Assembly (NCBI RefSeq): GCF_001510655.1
Contig: NZ_LMVC01000005.1
Location: 325,510 to 389,509, forward strand
DNA length: 64,000 bases
From: Fictibacillus sp. FJAT-27399
Lineage (GTDB): Bacteria; Bacillota; Bacilli; Bacillales; Fictibacillaceae
Direction of reading: 5' to 3'
The notes under the pieces are model-generated. The model did not search any database and was not told the origin of the DNA. It saw nothing but the letters and a program-made list of their open reading frames with translations. This document shows, piece by piece, positions 40,017-48,402 of this stretch (within the stretch, counting starts at the first letter, position 1; each line of letters begins with the position of its first letter). The translations under genes and the position numbers were made by a program.

Positions 40017-40409
40017 ATGCCTTTTTTTAAAACCATACTCAACGCCCTTACAAATCATGATAAGAATATGGAAGAAATCCACCTGCATTTAAAACAGCTG
40101 CAGAATGAGCTCTCCGAAATGAAAAAAGACAACAATGGACCCCCTGTTGTCATTGAACATATCAACATCGAAACTCTAAGAATTGATAAATACGAACTGA
40201 GCAACAACTTCGCCAACCTGGGCATCAAGGATCTCAAAGGCAAGCTGAACATCGGCGCCAACTATGGCCGCGGCATGACCCTGCAGGAGGAAGCCGACCA
40301 GGCCAAAATGATGGAGAACTCCATGATGAAGATGGGGCAGAAAAAAGGAAAGGTCCACCAAAAGAAACAGGACAGTCCGAGCTATTCCATAAAGGGCAGA
40401 AAGCCGTAA
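40017..40409 (+). CDS. GerPC-like spore germination protein
   Basis: A 130-residue protein. Residues 15-40 form a coiled-coil-like segment (NMEEIHLHLKQLQNELSEMK). The centre, VVIEHINIETLRIDKYELSN and GIKDLKGKLNIGANYG, resembles the strand-rich IEKIEYKFDQLKIETLEGTLNIG-type core of GerPC (quoted loosely from memory, in parts). The tail is basic and disordered. A weak GGGG sequence precedes ATG 40017. It sits in the cluster with three GerPA/PF-like genes and a GerT-like gene, which supports the assignment. Confidence 0.7.
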   Translation: MPFFKTILNALTNHDKNMEEIHLHLKQLQNELSEMKKDNNGPPVVIEHINIETLRIDKYELSNNFANLGIKDLKGKLNIGANYGRGMTLQEEADQAKMMENSMMKMGQKKGKVHQKKQDSPSYSIKGRKP

Positions 40410-40442
40410 AAAGGACTGGATAGATGATCTATTCAGTCCTTT
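40408..40442. terminator. Terminator between the GerPC-like and Nudix genes
   Basis: AAAGGACTG and CAGTCCTTT flank an inner ATAGA/TCTAT stem between convergent genes. Confidence 0.8.
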
Positions 40443-40447
40443 ACCTG

Positions 40448-41062
40448 CTATACGCTGCCTTTTACTTTATTTAATCTTTTTTTTATCCGTTCAAAAACGT
40501 TTACATAGTATGAATCCATTCCAACAAAGCTTGCTTTATTAACTATTTTGCTATTTTGTTTGCTTATTTCCGTTGCAGTTATTTCAGTTACTGTGCCTTC
40601 AAACAGATTCATTACATCATCTAATCTAATTTTATAAAGGCTATCTACTTCATCTTCTTGAAGTTTAAATTCAGGTAATAGCCTGCATTCATACAAAAAC
40701 ACATGACATATTTCCCGATCCCATATTTGATCTAGTTTTATCTCACCTTTGATGATCCCAAGCGAAATCAGGTCCTCAAATTTAATAGATATCCCTAATT
40801 CTTCCTCTACTTCCCTTGTTCCTTCCCTAACTTCCTCTTCTGCCAATAAATGTCCAGCAGAAGTGATATCCAGAAGGCCAGGGTAATCTTTCTTTACTTC
40901 AGCTCTTTTTTGGAAGAGTACATAACACTCATTCTTTTCTACTATCGCAAACCAGCAATGAAAGGTTTCATGCCAATCTCCAGAAATATGTACTTCTCCT
41001 CTTGTTTTCTTTCCGATACATTTCATATTCTCATCAAATATCCTTACTATTTCACTGTCCAT
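40448..41062 (-). CDS. Nudix hydrolase, isopentenyl-diphosphate isomerase-like
   Basis: A 204-residue Nudix protein of the IDI-like group. An N-terminal strand region (IVRIFDENMKCIGKKTRGEVH) is followed by ETFHCWFAIV, then SAGHLLAEEEVREGTREVEE and ELGI, a Nudix box one residue shorter than the MutT consensus between the Gly and the REVEEE core. The C-terminal FVGMDSYYVNVFERIKKRL is an extra helix. ATG 41062 follows GAAGGAG. Members of this group are often hydrolases of unknown substrates; genuine IDI activity would need the active-site Cys/Glu pair, which I cannot confirm. AT-rich gene. Confidence 0.75.
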   Translation of the reverse strand: MDSEIVRIFDENMKCIGKKTRGEVHISGDWHETFHCWFAIVEKNECYVLFQKRAEVKKDYPGLLDITSAGHLLAEEEVREGTREVEEELGISIKFEDLISLGIIKGEIKLDQIWDREICHVFLYECRLLPEFKLQEDEVDSLYKIRLDDVMNLFEGTVTEITATEISKQNSKIVNKASFVGMDSYYVNVFERIKKRLNKVKGSV

Positions 41063-41139
41063 TTTTATTACTCCTTCAAAAATGTTAGTCGTTCCATCTT
41101 TCAATGTTTCAAGATGGTTTTCCTGCAAATAAGGAGAAA

Positions 41140-41184
41140 AAAAGAGAGTCACCATCACAGAAAGGATAGTGTCTCTCTTTTTTT
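41140..41184 (-). terminator. Terminator after the DUF6454 gene
   Basis: AAAGAGAGTCACCAT and ATAGTGTCTCTCTTT form a mostly paired stem. On the minus strand TTTTTTTC follows. Confidence 0.75.
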
Positions 41185-41191
41185 AAACAAA

Positions 41192-42199
41192 TTAGTTCTC
41201 ATTAAGATTGTTTGTTTCATAAACCAGCAAGGAGCCGTTGTCATCATCAGGAACAGCATATAGGCGAAGCTCTTGACCGGCATTTTCCATGAATACAGGA
41301 TTCCGAGTAATCACATGTCCTTGTGGAGAAAATTCAGTGATTGGTGCTTCGTGGATGGTATTTAGAGTTTTCATGTCCACCAAAGCGACTCCGCCTAATT
41401 CATAAGGCTTGGAATTACTATTTGCTGGATCAGGCAGCTCAGCTATTCCGCTTAAGATCATTTTTCCGTTTCCTGCATAATGACCGTCCTGGTAATCAAT
41501 AAAATGACTGGTATTTTCCTTCTTGGCCAGCTGCTTTCCTTGTTCATTCCACTCATAGAACTTGCGGGAACCCCAGCTATTTCCTATAATTTTTCCACTT
41601 TGACCGTCTCGTACCATTCCTCCGATATGATCCTGAACACGGAAAGCTTCTTTGGCATCCTTTGTTTTAGGATCCACTTTGTAGACGATGGAATGGCTGT
41701 TGGGGCGGTATTCAGCAACAGATACCCAGATATTTTTCCCATCAAAATCGATACCGCCAGGATGATACATGTTCCCTTCACCCAGTTTGATGTCTTTTAC
41801 AAGCTTTCCTTCTTTCGTAAACACAAAAAGGTGGCCTATCCCTTTACCTGGAGAACGGTCATAACCGTCCACGATCTTGCCATATTTAACAGGCTTTTCG
41901 ATAATCTGAACGGCAGACATATAAAAAAGGTCCCCAACCTTAACCATACCTTGTGAATGATAGTTATTAAATTGCAGATCAATCTTTTCTTTTTGTTGCC
42001 ATTTTGTGTCTCTGCTGATTTTCTCAAACTGGTCAGATATATTTTGCTTTCCATTATCATTTGCAGAAGAAGTGGTGGTTGCTTTGGCACTGCTAGAGAC
42101 CGCAAAAGCCTCAGTATCTTTAGAATTGAAAGGATGAAAAGCCATTAAACCTGACGAAATAAGCAATACGGATGCAGCCGTAATTATTTTTTTGTTCAT
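41192..42199 (-). CDS. Secreted DUF6454-type beta-propeller protein
   Basis: A 335-residue exported protein. The signal peptide spans about residues 1-35 (MNKKIITAASVLLISSGLMA). The mature part is repetitive: GHLFVFTKEGKLVKDIKLGE, HPGGIDFDGKNIWVSVAEY, VDPKTKDAKEAFRVQDHIGG. The spacing and content suggest six or so propeller blades, and a match to family DUF6454 is likely from memory. AGGAGG lies 8 nt before ATG 42199. No operon partner. A binding or enzymatic role in the envelope is plausible but unknown. Confidence 0.7.
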   Translation of the reverse strand: MNKKIITAASVLLISSGLMAFHPFNSKDTEAFAVSSSAKATTTSSANDNGKQNISDQFEKISRDTKWQQKEKIDLQFNNYHSQGMVKVGDLFYMSAVQIIEKPVKYGKIVDGYDRSPGKGIGHLFVFTKEGKLVKDIKLGEGNMYHPGGIDFDGKNIWVSVAEYRPNSHSIVYKVDPKTKDAKEAFRVQDHIGGMVRDGQSGKIIGNSWGSRKFYEWNEQGKQLAKKENTSHFIDYQDGHYAGNGKMILSGIAELPDPANSNSKPYELGGVALVDMKTLNTIHEAPITEFSPQGHVITRNPVFMENAGQELRLYAVPDDDNGSLLVYETNNLNEN

Positions 42200-42369
42200 A
42201 ATAAGCCTCCTATTAAGCATGATGATGCCATTAATTAAAAAAATTAATGTAACTAGCTTTCTTGACCAACATTAACGTAAATAAGAAAGGAATTATAGGT
42301 GTTTCCTTTAAGTTTTACCTAAACTTCATAGAGGATTTACATAGTTAAAAATACCTTTATAAAAACATA

Positions 42370-42391
42370 AGACTGACTCAATTTGAGTCAG
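42370..42391 (-). terminator. Stem-loop terminator after the small exported protein gene
   Basis: GACTGACTC-AATT-TGAGTCAGTC is a perfect stem. On the minus strand TTATGTTTTT follows. Confidence 0.75.
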
Positions 42392-42410
42392 TCTCATCAT
42401 AATTGTGATT

Positions 42411-42884
42411 TCACTCTTCTCTATTAAATTTACCTTTTAATGATTTGAAAGAATAGAGGACGACAGCTGCCCCAGCCACTAGTACCACAAAATTGATCCA
42501 CTGATTTGCTGCTATTTGTTCCATAACATTTGCTGCTTTGTCTGTATTGTACTTATGGTCTCTAACAGCTTTTCTGTATTTTCCATCCGGTTCTTGAACG
42601 GCTATCGCCTTATCGGTGCTGATGCCGTGGATGGCGAAATATTTTGTGCCCTTTTTATACTCATTGGAAAAGTTGCCGGAATAGGTTCCTTCCTGATCTG
42701 AGTACTTTGTTACCTGTCCGATCTCTTTGTCCACCTGATCCACGTATTCGTCACTGATGACATAAGAATAATGATCCCAGACGACAAACGCATGAGCCCA
42801 CTTGGCAGAAGCAGGACTTGCCAAAATAAATTGGAAAGACATCAGACAGGCGATGAATAATGGAACGCTTTTAAACATCTTCAT
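42411..42884 (-). CDS. Exported membrane-anchored protein of unknown function
   Basis: A 157-residue protein with a signal peptide (residues 1-28, ending ASPASA), an extracytoplasmic domain rich in Tyr, Asp and Lys (VVWDHYSYVISDEYVDQVDK, then IGQVTKYSDQEGTYSGNF) and a C-terminal membrane helix (WINFVVLVAGAAVVLYSF) followed by KGKFNREE. It is therefore anchored with its middle domain outside. AAGGAG lies 8 nt before the ATG. It follows the lipoprotein gene by 14 bp, probably in one operon. I do not recognise the family. Confidence 0.65.
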   Translation of the reverse strand: MKMFKSVPLFIACLMSFQFILASPASAKWAHAFVVWDHYSYVISDEYVDQVDKEIGQVTKYSDQEGTYSGNFSNEYKKGTKYFAIHGISTDKAIAVQEPDGKYRKAVRDHKYNTDKAANVMEQIAANQWINFVVLVAGAAVVLYSFKSLKGKFNREE

Positions 42885-42898
42885 AGGCTGTACTCCTT

Positions 42899-43447
42899 TT
42901 AATTCATCGAATTTGCGATCCTCAACAGCTCTTTTTTGACCTGTTTTTCACTGTATTCATTGGCAAACATGTGCCGGAGATCGTATTCTTCCTCATCTGC
43001 CAGCCAAAATAGTTCGGCGTAATTTCCAAAGTAAGCGAAATAGGCTTCTGTCCCGTCTTCAAGCTCGAGGGTATCTTCGTATTTTTTATTTTTAATGAGT
43101 TCACTCACCAGATTTTTATGGTTAAAAATTTTAAGGGCGATGAATCCCTTCTCGGTTTTCTGATCTTTTCTTGCGTACTCCGTTTCAAGCTGCAGCTTCT
43201 TTTTCTTTCCCCAATCCGTAATGACGATTTTCGGTTTCTCGTACTTATACGGAATGAACTCTGGCAGATGTGCTTTAAAAGGAATAACATCTTCCGTTTT
43301 TTCAATAGAAACCGGCTTGTACGACCGTGGGTAATGCCCTTTCGAATGCATGTCCAGCTTCAGCTCACCATCAACCAGCATGGACCCCTGGCAAGACGTC
43401 AAAACAGTCAAAAGCAATCCAACAGCAAGAACACCGGCTCTTCTCAT
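42899..43447 (-). CDS. Lipoprotein of unknown function
   Basis: A 182-residue lipoprotein. MRRAGVLAVGLLLTVLTSC ends in an LTSC lipobox, so Cys19 is lipidated. The mature domain has IPFKAHLPEFIPYKYEKPKI and EDTLELEDGTEAYFAYFGNY, a pattern seen in small Bacillus lipoproteins with a DUF4367-like or anti-sigma-associated fold, but the match is weak. ATG 43447 follows GGTGGAG; GTG 43456 overlaps it. Co-transcribed with the membrane-anchored protein downstream. Confidence 0.68.
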   Translation of the reverse strand: MRRAGVLAVGLLLTVLTSCQGSMLVDGELKLDMHSKGHYPRSYKPVSIEKTEDVIPFKAHLPEFIPYKYEKPKIVITDWGKKKKLQLETEYARKDQKTEKGFIALKIFNHKNLVSELIKNKKYEDTLELEDGTEAYFAYFGNYAELFWLADEEEYDLRHMFANEYSEKQVKKELLRIANSMN

Positions 43448-43587
43448 GAACTCCACCCCCGATTCTGTTACTCAAATCATACCATTATTTCACAGTCAGC
43501 CGGACAAGCTTCGGACGCAAGTTTCGACGTTTTTTGTATACAACAAAAGTTAATTATTGAGGTGCAAAAGTCTGAATAATGAGAATG

Positions 43588-43680
43588 GATCAATTAATTA
43601 AGAGTTTGGCTCAATTATATTTAATTAGGCTCAATTAATTTCCGTTCCGCTCAATTATCTTCATTAACGCTCAATTCCAC
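43588..43680. repeat. Array 3: five copies of (G)CTCAATT(A) every 20-21 bp
   Basis: TCAATT begins at 43590, 43611, 43631, 43651 and 43671 (intervals 21, 20, 20, 20); the last four are preceded by GC. It fills the gap between the lipoprotein gene start and the gatB terminator. The layout parallels arrays 1 and 2, but the word is different. Confidence 0.75.
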
Positions 43681-43695
43681 ACCCCAGTACACAAA

Positions 43696-43724
43696 AAAAC
43701 TGCCGGACACAACGTCCGACAGCC
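43696..43724 (-). terminator. gatCAB operon terminator
   Basis: On the minus strand CTGTCGGAC-(5 nt)-GTCCGGCAG is followed by TTTTTTTG, 7 bp after the gatB stop codon. Confidence 0.85.
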
Positions 43725-43730
43725 TTTCAA

Positions 43731-45164
43731 TTAACGATTCTTCAATTCTTCTGCGATCAATTTGTTAACCAATGGTGGATTTGCTTTTCCTTTGGTCTCT
43801 TTCATGACCTGGCCGACTAAGAAGCCGATGGCCTTGTCTTTTCCGTTCTTAAAGTCCTCGATGGACTGCGGATTGCGGTCAAGGACAGCCACAACAAACT
43901 CACGGATGGCGCCTTCATCGGAAATCTGCACGAGGCCTTTTTCCTTAACAATCGTTTGGGGATCGCCGCCGTTCTCGATCATCTCTTTAAAGACTTTCTT
44001 CGCGATCTTAGATGAGATCGTGCCGTCTTCAATGAGCTTGATCATTTTAGCGAGGTTGCCCGGTGTTAATGGTGTTTCGCCGATTTCTTTGGACTCTGTG
44101 TTCAAGAAGGCACTCACTTCGCCCATGAGCCAGTTGGAAAGCAATTTTGGATCCGCTTTCTCCCTCATTCCTTCTTCAAAGAAATCAGCCATTTTGATCG
44201 ATGCTGTCAGAACGCCTGCGTCATAAGCAGGAAGACCGAACTCTGATACATAGCGCGCTTTACGAGCATCCGGAAGCTCAGGAATCTCAGCGCGGACACG
44301 CTCGATCCATTCTTCAGAAACACTCAGACTCACAAGATCCGGATCTGGGAAGTAACGATAGTCATCTGATCCTTCCTTTACACGCATGAGGATTGTTTTA
44401 TTTGATTTTTCATCAAAACGACGGGTCTCCTGAAGGATTTCGCCGCCACCCAGAATCTCTTCTTCCTGGCGCTTCTCTTCATACTCGAGCCCTTTTTGCA
44501 CGAAGGCGAAGGAGTTCAGGTTCTTAAGCTCGGTTTTCGTACCGAATTCCTTTTGCCCCACAGGACGGATCGAAATGTTGGCGTCACAGCGCAATGATCC
44601 CTCTTCCATCTTACAGTCGGAAACGCCCGTGTATTGGATGATCGCTTTCAGCTTTTCCAAGTACGCATACGCTTCTTCCGGTGTACGGATATCCGGCTCG
44701 GACACGATTTCCATCAGCGGCGTGCCCTGGCGGTTCAAGTCCACAAGAGACGATCCGTCATCAGCATGCGTTAGTTTTCCTGCATCCTCTTCCAAGTGAA
44801 GACGTGTGATACCAATTTTTTTCTTTTCGCCGTTCACTTCGATCTCAATCCAGCCGTGCTCGCCGATCGGCTTATCAAGCTGGGAAATCTGATATGCTTT
44901 CGGATTGTCCGGATAAAAATAGTTCTTTCGGTCAAAATGCTGCTCCCGGTTAATTTGGCAGTTCAATGCCATCGCCGCACGCATTGAAAAATCGACCGCC
45001 TGTTTATTCAGGACCGGCAGAACGCCTGGATGTCCAAGGCAGATCGGGCATGTATGGCTGTTGGACGGCGCTCCGAAATCGGTGGAGCAGCCGCAGAATA
45101 CTTTAGAGTTGGTTTTAAGTTCAACGTGGACTTCTAATCCAATGACTGTTTCAAATTTGCTCAT
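43731..45164 (-). CDS. gatB: Aspartyl/glutamyl-tRNA(Asn/Gln) amidotransferase subunit B
   Basis: A 477-residue GatB. It binds the misacylated Glu-tRNA(Gln) or Asp-tRNA(Asn), activates the side chain with ATP and receives ammonia through a channel from GatA. The N-terminal [12 protein letters not shown] and the Zn-binding cysteines (FCGCS ... [11 protein letters not shown]) are present, along with the [18 protein letters not shown] signature. The C-terminal YqeY-like tail domain ends in [11 protein letters not shown]. Last gene of gatCAB, 11 bp after gatA; a terminator follows. Needed for Gln-tRNA synthesis in Bacillaceae, which lack GlnRS. Confidence 0.97.
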   Translation of the reverse strand: MSKFETVIGLEVHVELKTNSKVFCGCSTDFGAPSNSHTCPICLGHPGVLPVLNKQAVDFSMRAAMALNCQINREQHFDRKNYFYPDNPKAYQISQLDKPIGEHGWIEIEVNGEKKKIGITRLHLEEDAGKLTHADDGSSLVDLNRQGTPLMEIVSEPDIRTPEEAYAYLEKLKAIIQYTGVSDCKMEEGSLRCDANISIRPVGQKEFGTKTELKNLNSFAFVQKGLEYEEKRQEEEILGGGEILQETRRFDEKSNKTILMRVKEGSDDYRYFPDPDLVSLSVSEEWIERVRAEIPELPDARKARYVSEFGLPAYDAGVLTASIKMADFFEEGMREKADPKLLSNWLMGEVSAFLNTESKEIGETPLTPGNLAKMIKLIEDGTISSKIAKKVFKEMIENGGDPQTIVKEKGLVQISDEGAIREFVVAVLDRNPQSIEDFKNGKDKAIGFLVGQVMKETKGKANPPLVNKLIAEELKNR

Positions 45165-45175
45165 CCCTGCACCTC

Positions 45176-46633
45176 CTACAATTGCGGTTTCGCTTTATGG
45201 TGTTCCGTCGCCTGTTCAAAGACTGAAGCTACGCGGTAAATCGTGCTTTCGTCAAAGTGTTTTCCGATGATCTGCAATCCGACCGGCAATCCGTTTGAGA
45301 ATCCGCACGGCACAGAAATGGCTGGCACACCCGCAAGGTTTACAGGAATGGTTAAAATATCGTTGGCATACATCGTTAACGGATCGTTCGTTTTCTCTCC
45401 GATTTTAAACGCAGTCGTCGGAGTCGTTGGCCCGATGATGACATCAAAGTTATTAAACACTTGTTCAAAATCATTTTTGATCAGCGTACGGACCTTTTGC
45501 GCTTTTTTATAGTAAGCATCATAGTATCCCGAGCTGAGGGCGAACGTTCCGAGCATGATCCGGCGCTTCACTTCGTCCCCAAAGCCTTCGCTTCTGGAGT
45601 TTTTATAAAGCTCCAAGAGGTTCTCGGTGTTATCCGAACGCACCCCGTATCGTACGCCGTCAAAACGGGACAAGTTGGCGGATGCTTCTGATGAAGACAG
45701 AAGATAGTAGGTCGCAAGCGCGTATTTGGAATGCGGAAGCGATACTTCCTCCCACGCAGCACCTTGTCCTTCTAATACTTTTAGCGCTTCAAGCACTTTT
45801 TCTTTTACTGCTGGATCAACGCCTTCTGCCAGGTATTCTTTTGGAACGGCAATACGAAGTCCTTTAACGTCTCCAGTAATGGCTGACAGGTAGTCCGGTA
45901 CATCGACGTTTGCTGACGTGGAGTCCATGTGATCATGTCCGGCAATCGCCTGTAAAAGGTATGCGTTATCTTCCACCGTACGCGTGATCGGTCCGATCTG
46001 GTCAAGGGAAGATGCAAACGCAATTAGGCCGAAGCGGGAAACAAGTCCGTATGTCGGCTTCAATCCTACAACGCCGCAATATGCCGCTGGCTGGCGGATC
46101 GATCCGCCGGTATCGGAACCGAGGGAAAATAATACTTCGCTCGCTGCAACAGCTGCTGCAGATCCTCCGCTGGAACCGCCTGGCACGTAGTCTGTGTTCC
46201 ATGGGTTCTTCGTCACATGGTAGCCGGAGTTTTCGTTGGAAGATCCCATCGCAAACTCATCCATGTTCAGCTTGCCAATCGTGATAGCGCCTGCCTCATA
46301 AAGCCTGCTGGCCACTGTTGCATCATAGATTGGATCAAAGTTGGAAAGGATTTTACTTCCGCTTGTAGTGCGGAGTCCTTTTGTAGAGATATTGTCTTTC
46401 AAGGCAATCGGAAGGCCTGCAAGGATTCGTTCTCCTGGAGAACCAGCTAGAACATCATCCAGTTCCTTCGCCTGTATGCGGGCGTGCTCTTCATTCAGCG
46501 TAAGGAACGCTTTTACCTTGTCCTCCACTTGGCCGATTCGGGCATATGAAGCATCAACAAGATCCGTCACGCTTACTTCTCTTTTATGTAACAGGTTGTG
46601 CAGTTCTGAGACTTTCTTCTCTAATAATGACAT
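45176..46633 (-). CDS. gatA: Aspartyl/glutamyl-tRNA(Asn/Gln) amidotransferase subunit A
   Basis: A 485-residue amidase-signature protein that hydrolyses glutamine to supply ammonia to GatB. The Ser-Ser-Lys triad is visible: Lys near 78 ([11 protein letters not shown]), Ser in [15 protein letters not shown] near 152 and Ser in [14 protein letters not shown] near 176. Full length for the family. It lies 15 bp downstream of gatC and 11 bp upstream of gatB, in one operon. Confidence 0.97.
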   Translation of the reverse strand: MSLLEKKVSELHNLLHKREVSVTDLVDASYARIGQVEDKVKAFLTLNEEHARIQAKELDDVLAGSPGERILAGLPIALKDNISTKGLRTTSGSKILSNFDPIYDATVASRLYEAGAITIGKLNMDEFAMGSSNENSGYHVTKNPWNTDYVPGGSSGGSAAAVAASEVLFSLGSDTGGSIRQPAAYCGVVGLKPTYGLVSRFGLIAFASSLDQIGPITRTVEDNAYLLQAIAGHDHMDSTSANVDVPDYLSAITGDVKGLRIAVPKEYLAEGVDPAVKEKVLEALKVLEGQGAAWEEVSLPHSKYALATYYLLSSSEASANLSRFDGVRYGVRSDNTENLLELYKNSRSEGFGDEVKRRIMLGTFALSSGYYDAYYKKAQKVRTLIKNDFEQVFNNFDVIIGPTTPTTAFKIGEKTNDPLTMYANDILTIPVNLAGVPAISVPCGFSNGLPVGLQIIGKHFDESTIYRVASVFEQATEHHKAKPQL

Positions 46634-46648
46634 GTGCTGCCTCCTACT

Positions 46649-46936
46649 CTAAAACGTCTTCGGTACTTTAAACTGTCCATCCCTTTGATCAGGGGCGTTC
46701 TTCAACGCTTCTTCTCGCGTTACCGATTCTTTCACAGTATCTTCGCGCAGCACGTTTTTCAGCTCAAGCACGTGGGTTGTTGGTTCAATGTTTTCTGTAT
46801 CCAGTTCATTCAGTTCTTCGGCAAAACCGATAATTGCATCCAGCTGCTCCGTAAACATGTCCACTTCTTCTTCGCTGACAGAAAGACGGGCCAGATGGGC
46901 AACGTGTTTTACCTGGTCTTTTGAAATTCGAGACAA
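46649..46936 (-). CDS. gatC: Aspartyl/glutamyl-tRNA(Asn/Gln) amidotransferase subunit C
   Basis: A 95-residue GatC, which wraps around GatA and stabilises the complex. [20 protein letters not shown] at the start and [20 protein letters not shown] are characteristic. Translation starts at TTG 46936: GGAGG lies 9 nt upstream and the homologous B. subtilis protein begins MSRIS. The longer ATG reading from 46984 covers the ribosome binding site and is rejected. First gene of gatCAB. Confidence 0.94.
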   Translation of the reverse strand: MSRISKDQVKHVAHLARLSVSEEEVDMFTEQLDAIIGFAEELNELDTENIEPTTHVLELKNVLREDTVKESVTREEALKNAPDQRDGQFKVPKTF

Positions 46937-47006
46937 GCTTGCCACCTCCAAAACAGTACGTTCACAATATATAGATGATAACAAAAATCGCAGTTACTAA
47001 GCAACC

Positions 47007-47056
47007 GGTGCCAGGCACCACGTTTTGACATATATGTAAGGCCGGTGCCTGGCACC
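47007..47056. repeat. Palindrome doublet 2 (GGTGCCAGGCACC / GGTGCCTGGCACC, 24-bp spacer)
   Basis: Arms at 47007-47019 and 47044-47056 are mutual inverted repeats as well as individual near-palindromes. The spacer contains TTTTGACATATATGT. It lies in the gatC upstream region. Confidence 0.85.
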
Positions 47057-47335
47057 TTCTTCCCAACATAAGCATTATTACATACTAGCGTCTGGAGCGG
47101 GTCAGGACGGAGTGCTGCTGTTAACACAGGATATTGAAAGATGGGGTTCGACACAATGAGGAAACGTTCTTTAGAAATAATTATTTATACACAGTAAGAT
47201 TTAATGAGAAAACTTCAAATCAATACTCCATTGAGACATAAAATTTAAAGAGTAGGAAAAGGTAAAAGAAAATCTATTTATTCTTATGATTTCAAATTGC
47301 TGAAGTAATTTCTATAAAGAGGCCTTTTTTTATAT

Positions 47336-47385
47336 AGTGCCAGGCACCTCGATTACACACTTGTGTAATGGAGGTGCCTGGCACC
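47336..47385. repeat. Palindrome doublet 3, near-perfect 50-bp palindrome
   Basis: GTGCCAGGCACCTC and GAGGTGCCTGGCAC flank ATTACACAC-TTGTGTAAT, so nearly the whole 50 bp is one inverted repeat. Arm-to-arm spacer is again 24 bp. It follows the stop of the DUF3905-like gene and could form a long hairpin. Confidence 0.85.
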
Positions 47386-47400
47386 ATTTTAGGCACCATT

Positions 47401-47763
47401 TTAATCCTTCCGGAAGCTGGTGTCTTTTGTGGGATGCGTAAATGGGGCTCCTTTGGGTTTAACATTCTTCTCGATGAGATCACGGTTTTCTGCCGTGTTC
47501 CAGCCGATATCGTTTGTCGGGTGAACCCACTGATCGCCTGCCATGATTTCCGGATCCGTATCTTCGCTCCAGTTATTGAGCGGTGAGTTTTCGGAATTGT
47601 ATTTGCTGTCACCTATGACTACCCCGTAATCATTCACAAAGGGAGGCTGCATTTTCATTCCTGTTCCTTTGAATGACGGCGAACTCGCTTGATGAGGCAT
47701 TGTTTCTTCAATATAAGGCTTTTCCAAGTTCTCTTCTTCTTTATTGTTTTTATGATCAGCCAC
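47401..47763 (-). CDS. Small hydrophilic protein, DUF3905-like
   Basis: A 120-residue acidic, hydrophilic protein without membrane segments. Residues 1-40 are charged and probably disordered (HKNNKEEENLEKPYIEETMP). The conserved-looking part contains PPFVNDYGVVIGDSKYNSEN and WSEDTDPEIMAGDQWVHPTN. This resembles the Bacillus family DUF3905 as I remember it. GTG 47763 is preferred as start because AAGGAG lies 9 nt upstream; the ATG at 47781 has no ribosome binding site. Stand-alone gene; function unknown, possibly sporulation-related given its restriction to Bacillaceae. Confidence 0.6.
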   Translation of the reverse strand: MADHKNNKEEENLEKPYIEETMPHQASSPSFKGTGMKMQPPFVNDYGVVIGDSKYNSENSPLNNWSEDTDPEIMAGDQWVHPTNDIGWNTAENRDLIEKNVKPKGAPFTHPTKDTSFRKD

Positions 47764-47869
47764 GTTATTTTTCTCCTTCATACTTAAGATATAGTCATAA
47801 TTTTTCCTTAAGCCGCTATTCTATGTAGTAAGGCACCAAAATCGGGTGCGGAAAAATTTTTTCGATAAA

Positions 47870-47918
47870 TACTTTACAAAAGTAAGCATATATTATATTA
47901 TACTTACATAAAGTAAGT
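47870..47918 (+). promoter_or_regulatory. Two inverted repeats around the doxX promoter
   Basis: TACTTT-ACA-AAAGTA (47870-47884) and ACTTAC-ATAAA-GTAAGT (47902-47918) flank TATATTATATTATACT, which contains the likely -10. Paired operators of this kind resemble those of redox/quinone-sensing MarR/DUF24 regulators (YodB/CatR) at catDE-type promoters. Confidence 0.5.
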
Positions 47919-47948
47919 TATTAAATCTCAACAAGGAGTTGTTCTTAT

Positions 47949-48347
47949 ATGTTAAGTTTAGGATTATTAATCATTCGTCTCGTGATCGGATTATCGTTCG
48001 CGGCACATGGTACACAAAAATTGTTCGGCTGGTTCGGAGGCCATGGTCTGAAAGGAACAGGCGGCTGGCTGGAATCCATCGGTATTAAGCCAGGCTACAC
48101 GATGGCACTGTTTGCAGGGCTCGCTGAGTTTGGCGGCGGTCTATTGTTCGCAGCAGGATTGGTCACTTGGCTCGGTGCAGCAGCCATTATCGTGACCATG
48201 CTCATGGCCATCGTAAAAGTGCACGGACCAAACGGCTTCTGGGCAACATCAGGCGGCTATGAGTACAACTTGATCCTCATCGCAGTAGCATTAGGTGTAG
48301 CTCTTACTGGAGCAGGCGCTTACTCTTTAGACGCACTTTGGTTCTAA
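47949..48347 (+). CDS. DoxX family membrane protein (CatD-like)
   Basis: A 132-residue DoxX/YphA-type membrane protein with four helices. [20 protein letters not shown] with the GTQKLFG motif and [14 protein letters not shown] are characteristic. B. subtilis CatD (YfiD) is similar and is encoded with the catechol dioxygenase CatE, controlled by redox-sensing CatR/YodB; no dioxygenase is adjacent here. AAGGAG lies 9 nt before the ATG. A role in oxidative or thiol stress is suggested by family precedent only. Confidence 0.82.
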   Translation: MLSLGLLIIRLVIGLSFAAHGTQKLFGWFGGHGLKGTGGWLESIGIKPGYTMALFAGLAEFGGGLLFAAGLVTWLGAAAIIVTMLMAIVKVHGPNGFWATSGGYEYNLILIAVALGVALTGAGAYSLDALWF

Positions 48348-48356
48348 TTTATGAAG

Positions 48357-48391
48357 AAAAACTGGCGGAAACTGCTTCCGCCAGTTTTTTT
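48357..48391. terminator. Bidirectional terminator between doxX and the beta-lactamase gene
   Basis: AAAAACTGGCGGAA-(5 nt)-TTCCGCCAGTTTTTTT, a perfect stem between convergent genes. Confidence 0.9.
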
Positions 48392-48402
48392 GTGGTTTAA
48401 AG

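Noticed and set aside
46937-47400. Small gene in the gatC upstream region
   Set aside because: The available ORFs cross the GGTGCC palindromes and have no ribosome binding site; the 464-bp gap holds two palindrome doublets and otherwise AT-rich sequence.
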